Origin: Alkaliflexus imshenetskii DSM 15055
GTDB taxonomy: Bacteria; Bacteroidota; Bacteroidia; Bacteroidales; Marinilabiliaceae
DNA length: 64,000 nucleotides
Assembly: GCF_000517065.1 (NCBI RefSeq)
Contig: NZ_KI912105.1
Coordinates: 3,907,641 to 3,971,640, forward strand
Direction of reading: 5' to 3'
Shown here: positions 56,867 to 64,000 of the stretch, in pieces
Layout of the letters: the number at the start of each line of letters is the position of its first letter
Position numbering within the stretch: position 1 is the stretch's first letter
Notes under the pieces: model-generated
What the model was told of the DNA's origin: nothing
Databases searched by the model: none
What the model saw: only the letters and a program-made list of their open reading frames with translations
Translations under genes and position numbers: made by a program

Positions 56867-57280
56867 ATGAAACTGAAATCAATCTTTTTTAGTGTGCCAT
56901 CGATTATCTGCCTTAGCTTTATAGCTGTAATCGGTGTAATTGCAAATGAACCTGGTCCTTCAAATGATGAGAAAGATTTACTTAAGACTAGGTTGCCTAG
57001 AGTGCATTCTACGCCTGGTTTAAAGTCTGCACCTGCTGTTGAGGCCGATTTCTATGCGGAAATAAGCTATGGGATGCTAATCATTGAAGCGGATTCTTAT
57101 TTCGGAGATGTATTTGTATCCATGGAAAACAATAATGGTTCTTGTTCTGTTTACCATTATTATCAAGTATTTGGATCAGGTGTGTATTATATTGACATCT
57201 CTCAATTGACTGTTGGAACTTACCTGCTTCAAGTTGAAACTACATCGGAAATCTTTTCAGGTTTCTTTACCATTCAATAG
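56867..57280 (+). CDS. DUF3244-like small secreted protein
   Basis: 137 residues. A signal segment (MKLKSIFFSVPSIICLSFIAVIGVIA) precedes a variable linker and a beta-sandwich-like domain of about 80 residues ending YLLQVETTSEIFSGFFTI, the pattern of DUF3244 (GxYxLxI then GxFxI). DUF3244 genes are often found next to TPR/LuxR-type regulators in Bacteroidota, so co-function is plausible. The function is unknown. ATG 56867 is used; the TTG at 56858 adds only three residues. Confidence 0.65.
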   Translation: MKLKSIFFSVPSIICLSFIAVIGVIANEPGPSNDEKDLLKTRLPRVHSTPGLKSAPAVEADFYAEISYGMLIIEADSYFGDVFVSMENNNGSCSVYHYYQVFGSGVYYIDISQLTVGTYLLQVETTSEIFSGFFTIQ

Positions 57281-57593
57281 TTAATTACCCAATCTGTTTA
57301 AAAGTAAACAGGTCAATCAGGCATTTTGAGGTTATTTTTAAGTCAAACTGATTTTTAGGTAGCATTAAAATCAAAGTTGCAAGTAATTGATTATCATGGG
57401 TCATTTTAGTGCGATGGCGTTAAAAAAATGCTCAGAGCCTAAAAACTATTGTGTGACACAGAATTTCGCGCTTATTTTACAATTGTAATTGAGCGATAAA
57501 CGAAATCCGAATAGAGAAGATTTTACCTGATGAAAATTTTCCGATTTTTCCGATAGCGGATTTGATTAAACAGAATAGTCCTTAACCCAAAAA

Positions 57594-57638
57594 GCCAGAG
57601 TCGCACTTCCAGATTTGTCGCGACTCTGGCATTTTTTC
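57594..57638 (+). terminator. Strong intrinsic terminator 310 bases after the DUF3244 gene
   Basis: GCCAGAGTCGC pairs with GCGACTCTGGC, followed by ATTTTTTC. It lies far from the DUF3244 stop, so the region 57281-57590 would be a long 3' untranslated segment or a separate small RNA. Confidence 0.75.
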
Positions 57639-57690
57639 TGCCTTCTCACAAAATGACTGTTATAAACAATTGTTCACCCTTTGAATACAA

Positions 57691-57729
57691 TAAACCCGTG
57701 CTTCTTAAGTAATAGAAACACGGGTTTTG
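57691..57729. terminator. Hairpin between the DUF3244 and YfiR genes
   Basis: AAACCCGTG pairs with CACGGGTTT across about 19 bases. It lies just downstream of the YfiR stop on the minus strand and could terminate transcription from that side. Confidence 0.5.
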
Positions 57730-57770
57730 TATAATATCAAAATCTGATGTTTTGAAAATCGTAAAACCAG

Positions 57771-58274
57771 CTACCTTGAATTGCTTATAATTTGTCTGCT
57801 CAATACCAGACGTGCCTCCTCTGTTCTTTTCTGATTTAGCTTGTAAACCATCCTTTCATTGTCAACATAGATATTTATGCCCGATTCGGCTGGCATAAAA
57901 TCTTGCGCCTCTGTAACTATAAGCACGGACACACCCAGAAGCGTTCGGGCAGCTCGTCGCAGGTAACTCATTCTATTGTTGGGGACAAACAAAATGTGAC
58001 AGGCAACCAGATTGTCTAAAGATTCAAATTCGACAATCTCGATGGGTTTTCCGGCTACGTTGCGATTTTCCATGTCTGCCAAAAGTGCAGCCGTAATGGG
58101 TTCGTTCTTGCCAATTACGCCAATTCTGAATACAAGCTGATTTTCGAGACCTGGCCAGTGAATCAGTTTTGTAAAGTTATAAATAAACATGGCCTGGTGC
58201 TTCTCCAGTTGGGCATTGGCATTTTGAACAGCCAGTAATGCTATTATCGACAATATTAACACTTTGATTTTCAT
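57771..58274 (-). CDS. YfiR-family (DUF4154) periplasmic protein
   Basis: 167 residues. A Sec signal (VLILSIIALLAVQNANA) is followed by HQAMFIYNFTKLIHWPG, the YNFxKxxxWP motif diagnostic of YfiR/HmsC-type DUF4154, and CHILFVPNNRMSY. In Pseudomonas YfiR represses the YfiN diguanylate cyclase. No cyclase or YfiB-like gene is adjacent here, so this is an orphan whose partner is unknown. Confidence 0.83.
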   Translation of the reverse strand: MKIKVLILSIIALLAVQNANAQLEKHQAMFIYNFTKLIHWPGLENQLVFRIGVIGKNEPITAALLADMENRNVAGKPIEIVEFESLDNLVACHILFVPNNRMSYLRRAARTLLGVSVLIVTEAQDFMPAESGINIYVDNERMVYKLNQKRTEEARLVLSRQIISNSR

Positions 58275-58773
58275 AGGTGTGCAATTTAGTTTTAATCATT
58301 GTGGAATCTTCCACCCTTAACAGCAACTTCAACTCACATATCTGCAAAAAAATATACAGGCTTGTCAGTTATAGGTATAAACAAGAATGCTAGATTCTAT
58401 ATCCATCAAAAATTATGCAATAATATAAAAATTGGGCTATCATATACTTTGTTTTTCCAGTAAACTGCAAAAAAAATAGCGGATTTGTTAAAAAAGTTAA
58501 AAATTATACTAAAAACATATATAATATGTTTCAATAAATCATCTCAATCGATACCATCTCTATATAAATCTCATAATATGCACAGTTTTTACCTCAAAGG
58601 GGTGCTTCAGTATTTTTCAGACAGATAAATCACCTCTATTACTAATCAATAATGATTACATTTTTCCTAAATGGTTTAAAACCATTACTGAGAAATTGAT
58701 TGGTTACAATGTTGATACTTTAAACATAAAGTATTAAATTAAGAGTTATTAAAAACCATAAAACCCGACAATC
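58275..58773. other. AT-rich intergenic gap
   Basis: 499 bases of very AT-rich sequence between the divergent YfiR and USP genes. No gene, hairpin of note or clear -7 box was found. It probably contains both promoters. Confidence 0.35.
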
Positions 58774-59895
58774 ATGGAAGAAAAAATTATCACCCTCGCA
58801 ACAAATACCTATCAACATGCCCAGGTGCTTCATAACATCCTGGAAGGTGAAGGTATAGAGTGTTTCCTTCAGAACGTCAACCTGATTGAAGGGGCAGTAA
58901 ATTCAAGTGTCAAAATCCGCATTAAAGAGTCCGATTTGGAAAAAGCCATGAAAATCATGGAGTCGATTGAGGAGCCTGGCATTGAGAAACTTACGGAAAA
59001 GAGAGCCGGACGACCGCCAAAGCCACGCATCCTATTACCAGTGGATTTTAGTGACTATTCAGAAAAAGCTGCCGAGATGGCACTCGATTGGGCATTGCGG
59101 CTCAATGCTGAAATCATGGTGCTTCATGTCTATTTTAATCCGGTAATTAACACACTGCCTTTCTCTGAAGCTTATGTGTATGACACCAGCCTCGACGAAA
59201 TGATGGTTGATATGGAGGAACAGGCTGAAATTGATATGAAGCTTTTTATCGATAAGTTTAAAGAAAAGAAGAAAAGAAAGCCTGATGGGGAAAAAGTCGC
59301 CATTAAACAACAGCTGCTCAGAGGTGTGGCTGAAGAAGAGATTCTGCGCTTTAGCGATGAATATCAGCCCACTGTTATAATAATGGGTACACGGGGTAAA
59401 GATCGCAAAGCAGCTGACTTAATAGGAAGTGTCACAGCCGAAGTGATGGAGATGGCCAGGGTTCCGGTTATGGCTGTTCCGGAAGATTTCGTTTATGCCG
59501 GAATAGATAAAATCAAACATATCCTTTATGCCACAAACTTTGAAGAGTCAGATTTTATGGCAATGGATAAACTTGAACGTATTGTTAAACCACTGGAGGT
59601 TAAGATTTTCTTTGTGCATGTGGGGCCACACAATGACAACAAATGGGATCAACTTAAACTGGAAGGACTAAAAAAACACATGCAAGAGCGATTTGTGAAT
59701 AGTCAAATTGAGTGTGACCTGATAGAAAATGAGGATTTCTGGGTTGGTCTTGAAGGTTACATCCATAAAAAGAAAATTGACATCATCAGTCTCACCACAC
59801 GCCGGCGCAACCTGGTCGCCCGACTCATAAATCCATCGGTGGGCAAAAAAATGTTGTTTCACACCAATACGCCCATTCTGGTGTTTCATGCATAG
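58774..59895 (+). CDS. DUF2007-fused double universal stress protein
   Basis: 373 residues. The first 70 residues are a DUF2007-like domain (ITLATNTYQHAQVLHNILEGEGIECFL). Two USP domains follow: one from PRILLPVDFSDYSEKAAEMAL to VIIMGTRGKDRKAADLIGSV, with an intact ATP-binding-like GxRG signature, and a second from IKHILYATNFEESDF to IDIISLTTRRRNLVARLI, which lacks that signature. It is a cytoplasmic stress protein. It is followed by a terminator at 59977-60014. Confidence 0.87.
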   Translation: MEEKIITLATNTYQHAQVLHNILEGEGIECFLQNVNLIEGAVNSSVKIRIKESDLEKAMKIMESIEEPGIEKLTEKRAGRPPKPRILLPVDFSDYSEKAAEMALDWALRLNAEIMVLHVYFNPVINTLPFSEAYVYDTSLDEMMVDMEEQAEIDMKLFIDKFKEKKKRKPDGEKVAIKQQLLRGVAEEEILRFSDEYQPTVIIMGTRGKDRKAADLIGSVTAEVMEMARVPVMAVPEDFVYAGIDKIKHILYATNFEESDFMAMDKLERIVKPLEVKIFFVHVGPHNDNKWDQLKLEGLKKHMQERFVNSQIECDLIENEDFWVGLEGYIHKKKIDIISLTTRRRNLVARLINPSVGKKMLFHTNTPILVFHA

Positions 59896-59976
59896 TATCA
59901 TTGTGATTAACTCTGTTGGATTGTTTGTGTAACAAACATTTATCTGAGTATGCTATAAACCAATTCTTAACTGATT

Positions 59977-60014
59977 AAAACAACCGGTCGGCCTTTGCTT
60001 TGACCGGTTGTTTT
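59977..60014 (+). terminator. Intrinsic terminator after the USP gene
   Basis: AAAACAACCGGTC pairs with GACCGGTTGTTTT around a 12-base loop. Confidence 0.75.
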
Positions 60015-60032
60015 CTGTTTAGTGAGAATGGT

Positions 60033-60040
60033 TATCTTTG
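60033..60040 (+). promoter_or_regulatory. Bacteroidota -7 box upstream of the threonine aldolase gene
   Basis: TATCTTTG fits TAnnTTTG, with a TTG at 60008-60010 as a candidate -33 element. The ATG is only 12 bases after the box, so the mRNA leader would be very short. Confidence 0.5.
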
Positions 60041-60051
60041 AATAAAAAAAC

Positions 60052-61092
60052 ATGAACAACAAGCGTGGTTTCGCGAGTGATAACAATGCCGGTGTGCATC
60101 CGGATATCATGAGTAGTTTACAAAGCGTAAATGAGGGACATACAGTAGGCTATGGCGGTGATTCATACACAAGGCAGGCAATCGACATACTGAAAAAGGA
60201 ATTTGGTGCATCTGCCGAAGTCTTTTTTGTATATAACGGAACTGGTGCCAACGTCATTGCACTTCAGGCCATGGCACGGCCATTTGAAGCTGTTATATGT
60301 GCCGAAACAGCTCATATCAATGTGGATGAGTGCGGCGCACCTGAAAAACACTCAGGTTGTAAATTGATTGATATTCCTACAAAGGATGGCAAACTAACTC
60401 CTGAATTAATTGAACCATTGCTAAATGGGATGGGAGTGGAGCATCACGTGCAGCCAAAAGTAATTTCCATCACACAATCAACCGAGATGGGAACCATCTA
60501 TTCGCTGGATGAAATAGAAACCCTGTGTTCATTTGCCCATCAACGAAGATTGCTGGTTCACATGGACGGCGCACGCATTTCAAATGCAGCGGCTGCGCTT
60601 AATTGTTCCCTGGCCGATTTGAGTGCGAAAGCCGGAGTTGATGTGCTCTCTTTTGGCGGCACCAAAAATGGTTTAATGTTTGGCGAGGCAGTCATCATTC
60701 TCAATCCTGAACTTTCACATTGTGTAAAGTACATCCGGAAACAAACAGCACAGTTGCATAGTAAAATGCGTTACATCTCCAGCCAGTTTACTGCGTTTCT
60801 ATCCAACGAGTTGTGGCGTAAAAATGCGCTGCATGCCAACCGAATGGCAACACTTCTGGCCACTGAGGCAGTTAAAATAGATGGCGTTAAAATCACACAG
60901 GAGGTTCAGGCCAATGGCGTTTTTGCAATCATTCCATCTGCTTGGATTAAAAAGTTACAGGAGCACTATTTCTTTTATGTGTGGAATGCCAACACCTCAG
61001 AAGTGAGGTGGATGACCGCTTTTGATACCACCGAGGAAGATATCAGAGGTTTTATCCGCTTGCTCACAACCATTTCGAAAGGAGAGATGTAA
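60052..61092 (+). CDS. ltaE: Low-specificity threonine aldolase
   Basis: 346 residues, fold-type I PLP enzyme. The PLP lysine is in LSFGGTKNGLM, and the phosphate-binding VGYGGDSYTRQ and the LVHMDGARISNAA strand are typical. It cleaves L-threonine or allo-threonine to glycine and acetaldehyde. Length is standard. Members of this family can also act on other beta-hydroxy-amino acids. Confidence 0.88.
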   Translation: MNNKRGFASDNNAGVHPDIMSSLQSVNEGHTVGYGGDSYTRQAIDILKKEFGASAEVFFVYNGTGANVIALQAMARPFEAVICAETAHINVDECGAPEKHSGCKLIDIPTKDGKLTPELIEPLLNGMGVEHHVQPKVISITQSTEMGTIYSLDEIETLCSFAHQRRLLVHMDGARISNAAAALNCSLADLSAKAGVDVLSFGGTKNGLMFGEAVIILNPELSHCVKYIRKQTAQLHSKMRYISSQFTAFLSNELWRKNALHANRMATLLATEAVKIDGVKITQEVQANGVFAIIPSAWIKKLQEHYFFYVWNANTSEVRWMTAFDTTEEDIRGFIRLLTTISKGEM

Positions 61093-61108
61093 ACGAAACC
61101 ACTTTGGA

Positions 61109-61801
61109 ATGTTCACGATATTCAGTAAACATCAGAAACCGGAAATGCGCCGATTGATTCACAGTCTGGTGCTGCCGGTTGTGTTGCTTTTACTGATGTT
61201 TTCGGTGCATTTATTAGCCACACTGGAGAATTGGGATTTGCGGTTTTTGGGCGTTAAGCCGCTAAAGGCTGAGGGTTTACCTGGTATTGTGCTTTCGCCA
61301 TTTATCCATTCAGGATGGCAACACTTGTTCAACAATGCCATATCCTTTTTTATTCTGTCAGTCACACTCTTCTTTTTCTATAGGGAAATAGCATACAGGG
61401 TGTTTCTCACAATCTACCTTTTAGCGGGTGCATGGCTTTGGTTTGGCGGTCGCGATGCCTGGCACATTGGCGCCAGCGGATTGGTTTATGGATTAACCGC
61501 CTTTTTGTTTATAAGTGGCGTTATTCGTCGTCATGTGCCACTTTTGGCCGTATCGCTGTTTGTTGCCTTTTTGTATGGCAGTTTGGTGTGGGGGATGTTT
61601 CCTTTGGCCGAATACATGCCACACTCGTGGGAAGGGCATTTATGGGGATTTTTAGCCGGTATTGTAGCAGCTTTTGTATTCAGAATGGAGGGGCCACAAA
61701 AACCTGTTCCTCCTGTTGACGAACCTGAGGATGAACATGAGCAACCCTATTGGCAGCCTACGCTGGATGAGAATGACCCTATAAGCCGTTTCGGGCCCTA
61801 G
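61109..61801 (+). CDS. Rhomboid-family intramembrane serine protease
   Basis: 230 residues with about six membrane helices. The catalytic serine is in HIGASGLVYGL, and the C-terminal histidine is in WEGHLWGFLAG. It cleaves substrates within the inner membrane. ATG 61109 is chosen because it lies after the stop of the threonine aldolase gene and keeps all helices; an in-frame start at 61022 lies inside ltaE. The C-terminal 23 bases overlap the convergent dus gene. Confidence 0.85.
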   Translation: MFTIFSKHQKPEMRRLIHSLVLPVVLLLLMFSVHLLATLENWDLRFLGVKPLKAEGLPGIVLSPFIHSGWQHLFNNAISFFILSVTLFFFYREIAYRVFLTIYLLAGAWLWFGGRDAWHIGASGLVYGLTAFLFISGVIRRHVPLLAVSLFVAFLYGSLVWGMFPLAEYMPHSWEGHLWGFLAGIVAAFVFRMEGPQKPVPPVDEPEDEHEQPYWQPTLDENDPISRFGP

Positions 61802-62777
61802 CAATAAGCTCATAAGTCTCCTGGAAGTTATTTGTCTCCATCATGCGCTGACGAAGCTCTGATGCACCTCTGAAATCAGATAAATATATCTTGAAGAAAC
61901 GTCGCAAGATGGCAAAATGCCGGGTATCGCCCCACGCCAATTCAAAGAGCTTAATGTGTTCCTGAAGGGTATCCAGTCGTTCATTCATAGAAACGCCATC
62001 AATGGAAGTATTGAAAAGCCATGGGTTTTTAAAGATGCCACGACCAACCATTATGCCATCCACACCATAATAATCTGTTTTGGTTATTGCGTCAGCCAGA
62101 GTTTCTACATCGCCATTGCCAATAATCTTTATGTCAGGTGCTATCTGGTCTCTGAGTTTTACTGCTTTGCCTATTTCGGCCCAGTTGGCTTCTCCTTCCG
62201 ACATCTGTTTTTGTATCCTTCCGTGCAGGATAATAGCCTCAATGGGTTGCTCTAGCAGAAACCCAATCCACCGTTCGGTATCAATCTTTTTTACTCCAAG
62301 GCGTGTTTTTACACTCAATGGGAGGTCTGTTGCAGCGTGTGTGGCAGAAATTATCTCTCCGGCAAGCGGTTCATTGTCGATAAGTGCCGAACAACAGCCG
62401 TTGGCTACCACATTTTTTACGGGACAACCCATGTTGATGTCAATGCCATCAAAGTGATAGTTGTCCACAATGTATTTGGTTGCTTTGTAAAAACTATCCG
62501 GGTTATTACCCCAAATCTGAGCAATAATTTTCACCCCCTTTTCTTTAAGAAGCACTCGCTCGGTGGGTGAAACTTTCAGGCGAAAAGAGACTTTCTCACG
62601 TCCCACAGGGTGACAAAGGCCATCGGTATTGGTGAATTCTGTGAAGACCACATTGAGTTTGCCCGTTTCGGCATTGCGCATCACCAGTTCACGAAAAGAG
62701 GTGTCTGTCACATCCTCCATTGGCGCCAACATTAAAGCAGGGCGCGGAAGCGCCTTCCAGAACGAGTTGTGTTTCAT
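61779..62777 (-). CDS. tRNA-dihydrouridine synthase
   Basis: 332 residues from ATG 62777. The FMN barrel starts ALMLAPMEDVTDTSFRELV, the catalytic cysteine is in NMGCPVKNV, and KTRLG, HGRIQKQ and GNGDV follow. It reduces uridines in tRNA to dihydrouridine. The upstream in-frame extension to 62894 would overlap trhO and adds non-family residues, so it is rejected. The 14-base gap after trhO suggests an operon. The 3' end overlaps the rhomboid gene by 23 bases. The Dus subclass (A, B or C) cannot be set by eye. Confidence 0.9.
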   Translation of the reverse strand: MKHNSFWKALPRPALMLAPMEDVTDTSFRELVMRNAETGKLNVVFTEFTNTDGLCHPVGREKVSFRLKVSPTERVLLKEKGVKIIAQIWGNNPDSFYKATKYIVDNYHFDGIDINMGCPVKNVVANGCCSALIDNEPLAGEIISATHAATDLPLSVKTRLGVKKIDTERWIGFLLEQPIEAIILHGRIQKQMSEGEANWAEIGKAVKLRDQIAPDIKIIGNGDVETLADAITKTDYYGVDGIMVGRGIFKNPWLFNTSIDGVSMNERLDTLQEHIKLFELAWGDTRHFAILRRFFKIYLSDFRGASELRQRMMETNNFQETYELIARARNGL

Positions 62778-62791
62778 TATTGGAAATATAT

Positions 62792-63790
62792 CTAAAGCGC
62801 GCAAGCAGAATGGTTGCGAGGCTGTTTCACCGGATTGACGCTTCTCTGTTTGGGGTTGTTTTGCAGATTGTGGTGACATGCTGCGCTGCAACATCCCGAG
62901 TATTTCTCAGCACAATCGCTACATTGTATTATAAGGTCGTGACAGGGGTCGTAGGCGCAATTCACATGCGTATCGCAAGGTTTGCCGCATTGATGGCATT
63001 TCGCGATGACGTGATGCGTAACCCGCTCACCAAGACGCTCGTCAAACACGAAATTTTTACCTATAAACTTAGAATCCAATCCTTTCTGTCTTATTTCTGA
63101 CACATACGCAATGATGCCACCGTGCAGCTGGTTGACATCCTTAAAGCCATGGTGACGCATCCAGGCACTGGCCTTTTCACAACGTACGCCCCCGGTGCAG
63201 TAGAGCAGTATTTTTTTATCCTTTTCGTTGGCAAGCTGATCTACGACCATCTCCACTTCATCGCGAAATGTTTCGGCATCGGGGCAGATGGCATTCACAA
63301 AACGTCCCACTTCACTTTCATAGTTATTGCGCATGTCCACCACTATCACATCCTTCTCATCCATAAGTTGATGAAACTCAACCGGCGAGAGGTGATTGCC
63401 CACATTTGTGGTGTCAAACACTTGGTCGATAAGGCCATCGGCCACAATTTTTGGGCGCACGCGCACAATCAACTTCAGAAACGAGGCGCCACCATCTTCA
63501 ATGGCCCATTTAATAGGCATATTAGCCAACTCTTTTACAGAATCCAGGTAACCCAGGAATTGCTCCACATTGTGTTCAGGTAGGTTCATCTGGGCATTGA
63601 TACCTTCAGACGCTACGTATATTCTTCCATTGCAATTCATGCTGTTCAGAGCCAAATATAGATCATCCCTGAACTGTTGCGGATTTTCTATGTTTATATA
63701 CCGATAAAATGATAGCGTACGCCGTTTAAACGTTTCAGAATTTAAACGTGCCAACAGCTCCTGTTTGCTTAGTTTATTATGAAGTTGCAT
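62792..63790 (-). CDS. trhO: Rhodanese-like tRNA uridine hydroxylase TrhO
   Basis: 332 residues. An N-terminal ferredoxin-like domain (LSFYRYINIENPQQFRDDL) precedes the rhodanese domain with the active cysteine in LLYCTGGVRCEKASAWM. The C-terminal cysteine-rich segment (CHQCGKPCDTHVNC) is the family zinc-like tail. TrhO makes 5-hydroxyuridine at tRNA position 34 with oxygen. It is 14 bases upstream of dus, so two tRNA uridine modifiers are probably co-transcribed. Confidence 0.92.
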   Translation of the reverse strand: MQLHNKLSKQELLARLNSETFKRRTLSFYRYINIENPQQFRDDLYLALNSMNCNGRIYVASEGINAQMNLPEHNVEQFLGYLDSVKELANMPIKWAIEDGGASFLKLIVRVRPKIVADGLIDQVFDTTNVGNHLSPVEFHQLMDEKDVIVVDMRNNYESEVGRFVNAICPDAETFRDEVEMVVDQLANEKDKKILLYCTGGVRCEKASAWMRHHGFKDVNQLHGGIIAYVSEIRQKGLDSKFIGKNFVFDERLGERVTHHVIAKCHQCGKPCDTHVNCAYDPCHDLIIQCSDCAEKYSGCCSAACHHNLQNNPKQRSVNPVKQPRNHSACAL

Positions 63791-63950
63791 TTTTTTTCTG
63801 CAAAGATAATTTGTTTAGGATAAATTTATCCTAAATTAAACTGAAAATCTAACCAATGCGGATGCATTAACACGTACAATTTAAATACATATCATTGGAA
63901 TTTAAATATTTAAACAATATTAAATCAACAATAAAATCAACTGAATACGA

Positions 63951-64000
63951 ATGATATACGACGTGATAGTCATTGGTCATGGCATAGCTGGTGCAGTTTT
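63951..64000 (+). CDS. Start of a Rossmann-fold flavoprotein gene
   Basis: The first 16 codons read MIYDVIVIGHGIAGAV and continue past the window edge. The GxGxAG motif is a dinucleotide-binding start typical of FAD-dependent oxidoreductases or amine oxidases. Nothing more can be said. Confidence 0.6.
   Translation, partial: MIYDVIVIGHGIAGAV

Noticed and set aside
62778-62894. A 39-residue N-terminal extension of the dus gene
   Set aside because: It lies in the trhO coding region in another frame, and family homology begins at the ATG at 62777.

Overview
The window is a chromosomal segment of a member of the Bacteroidota, most likely Bacteroidales or Marinilabiliales. This rests on gene content: a fused FtcD formiminotransferase-cyclodeaminase, a GIN-domain protein, a DUF3244 protein next to a TPR/LuxR-type membrane regulator, a YtxH/holin-like pair, a C69 dipeptidase and Bacteroidota-type TopB and Ffh. 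Promoter-like TAnnTTTG boxes and weak Shine-Dalgarno sequences agree with it. No rRNA, tRNA, CRISPR array or intact insertion sequence was found.

Layout. 1-10.0 kb: a truncated outer-membrane barrel gene, a methyltransferase, a flavin reductase, two consecutive tRNA methylthiotransferases (MiaB-like and MtaB-like), an MBL-fold hydrolase, a cupin lipoprotein, topoisomerase III and a GNAT acetyltransferase. 10.0-18.9 kb: a one-directional sugar cassette (LacI regulator, DMT-type permease, a decayed GH5 gene, ribokinase, a GH140-like hydrolase and a GH3 lipoprotein). Its two ends carry an intact GNAT gene and a GNAT 3' fragment that share an almost identical 80-bp stretch. A transposase scar follows the fragment. 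19.4-22.0 kb: an AT-rich block (rhodanese, LysR, GNAT, isochorismatase-like hydrolase) that looks foreign. 22.3-28.9 kb: folD, ffh, a Gfo/Idh/MocA oxidoreductase, a metallophosphoesterase and a C69 peptidase. 29.3-36.1 kb: a complete histidine-utilisation operon hutU-ftcD-hutI-hutH in which hutU has a one-base frameshift in a run of six G. 36.3-50.6 kb: thiL, a CLC transporter, a GIN-domain protein, a SNF2 helicase, an erythromycin-esterase homologue, a flavodoxin-fold oxidoreductase, a YigZ protein, an LpoB pair, a DUF6913-like gene and ligA. 50.9-64 kb: the YtxH/holin cassette, a RelA/SpoT homologue with a degenerate hydrolase site, the TPR/LuxR-DUF3244 pair, YfiR, a double universal stress protein, threonine aldolase, rhomboid protease, dihydrouridine synthase, TrhO and the first codons of a flavoprotein.

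The most distinctive non-coding content is several families of palindromic intergenic elements. One is a roughly 185-bp MITE-like element with three near-complete copies and one loose end. Another has AACGCAAAGA-type ends and three copies. Further ones are TTAGAT-rich palindromes and a TCATCGGATGA hairpin family. They sit inside operons (hut, the YtxH/holin pair, between the methylthiotransferases) and behave like small mobile or processed elements.

Functionally, the hut operon degrades histidine to glutamate, with its one-carbon unit passing to tetrahydrofolate, where FolD also acts. The sugar cassette appears to release and phosphorylate a pentose-like sugar under LacI control. The tRNA-modification genes (MiaB-like, MtaB-like, Dus, TrhO) form two separate pairs. 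All assignments were made by reading sequence; no database search was run.
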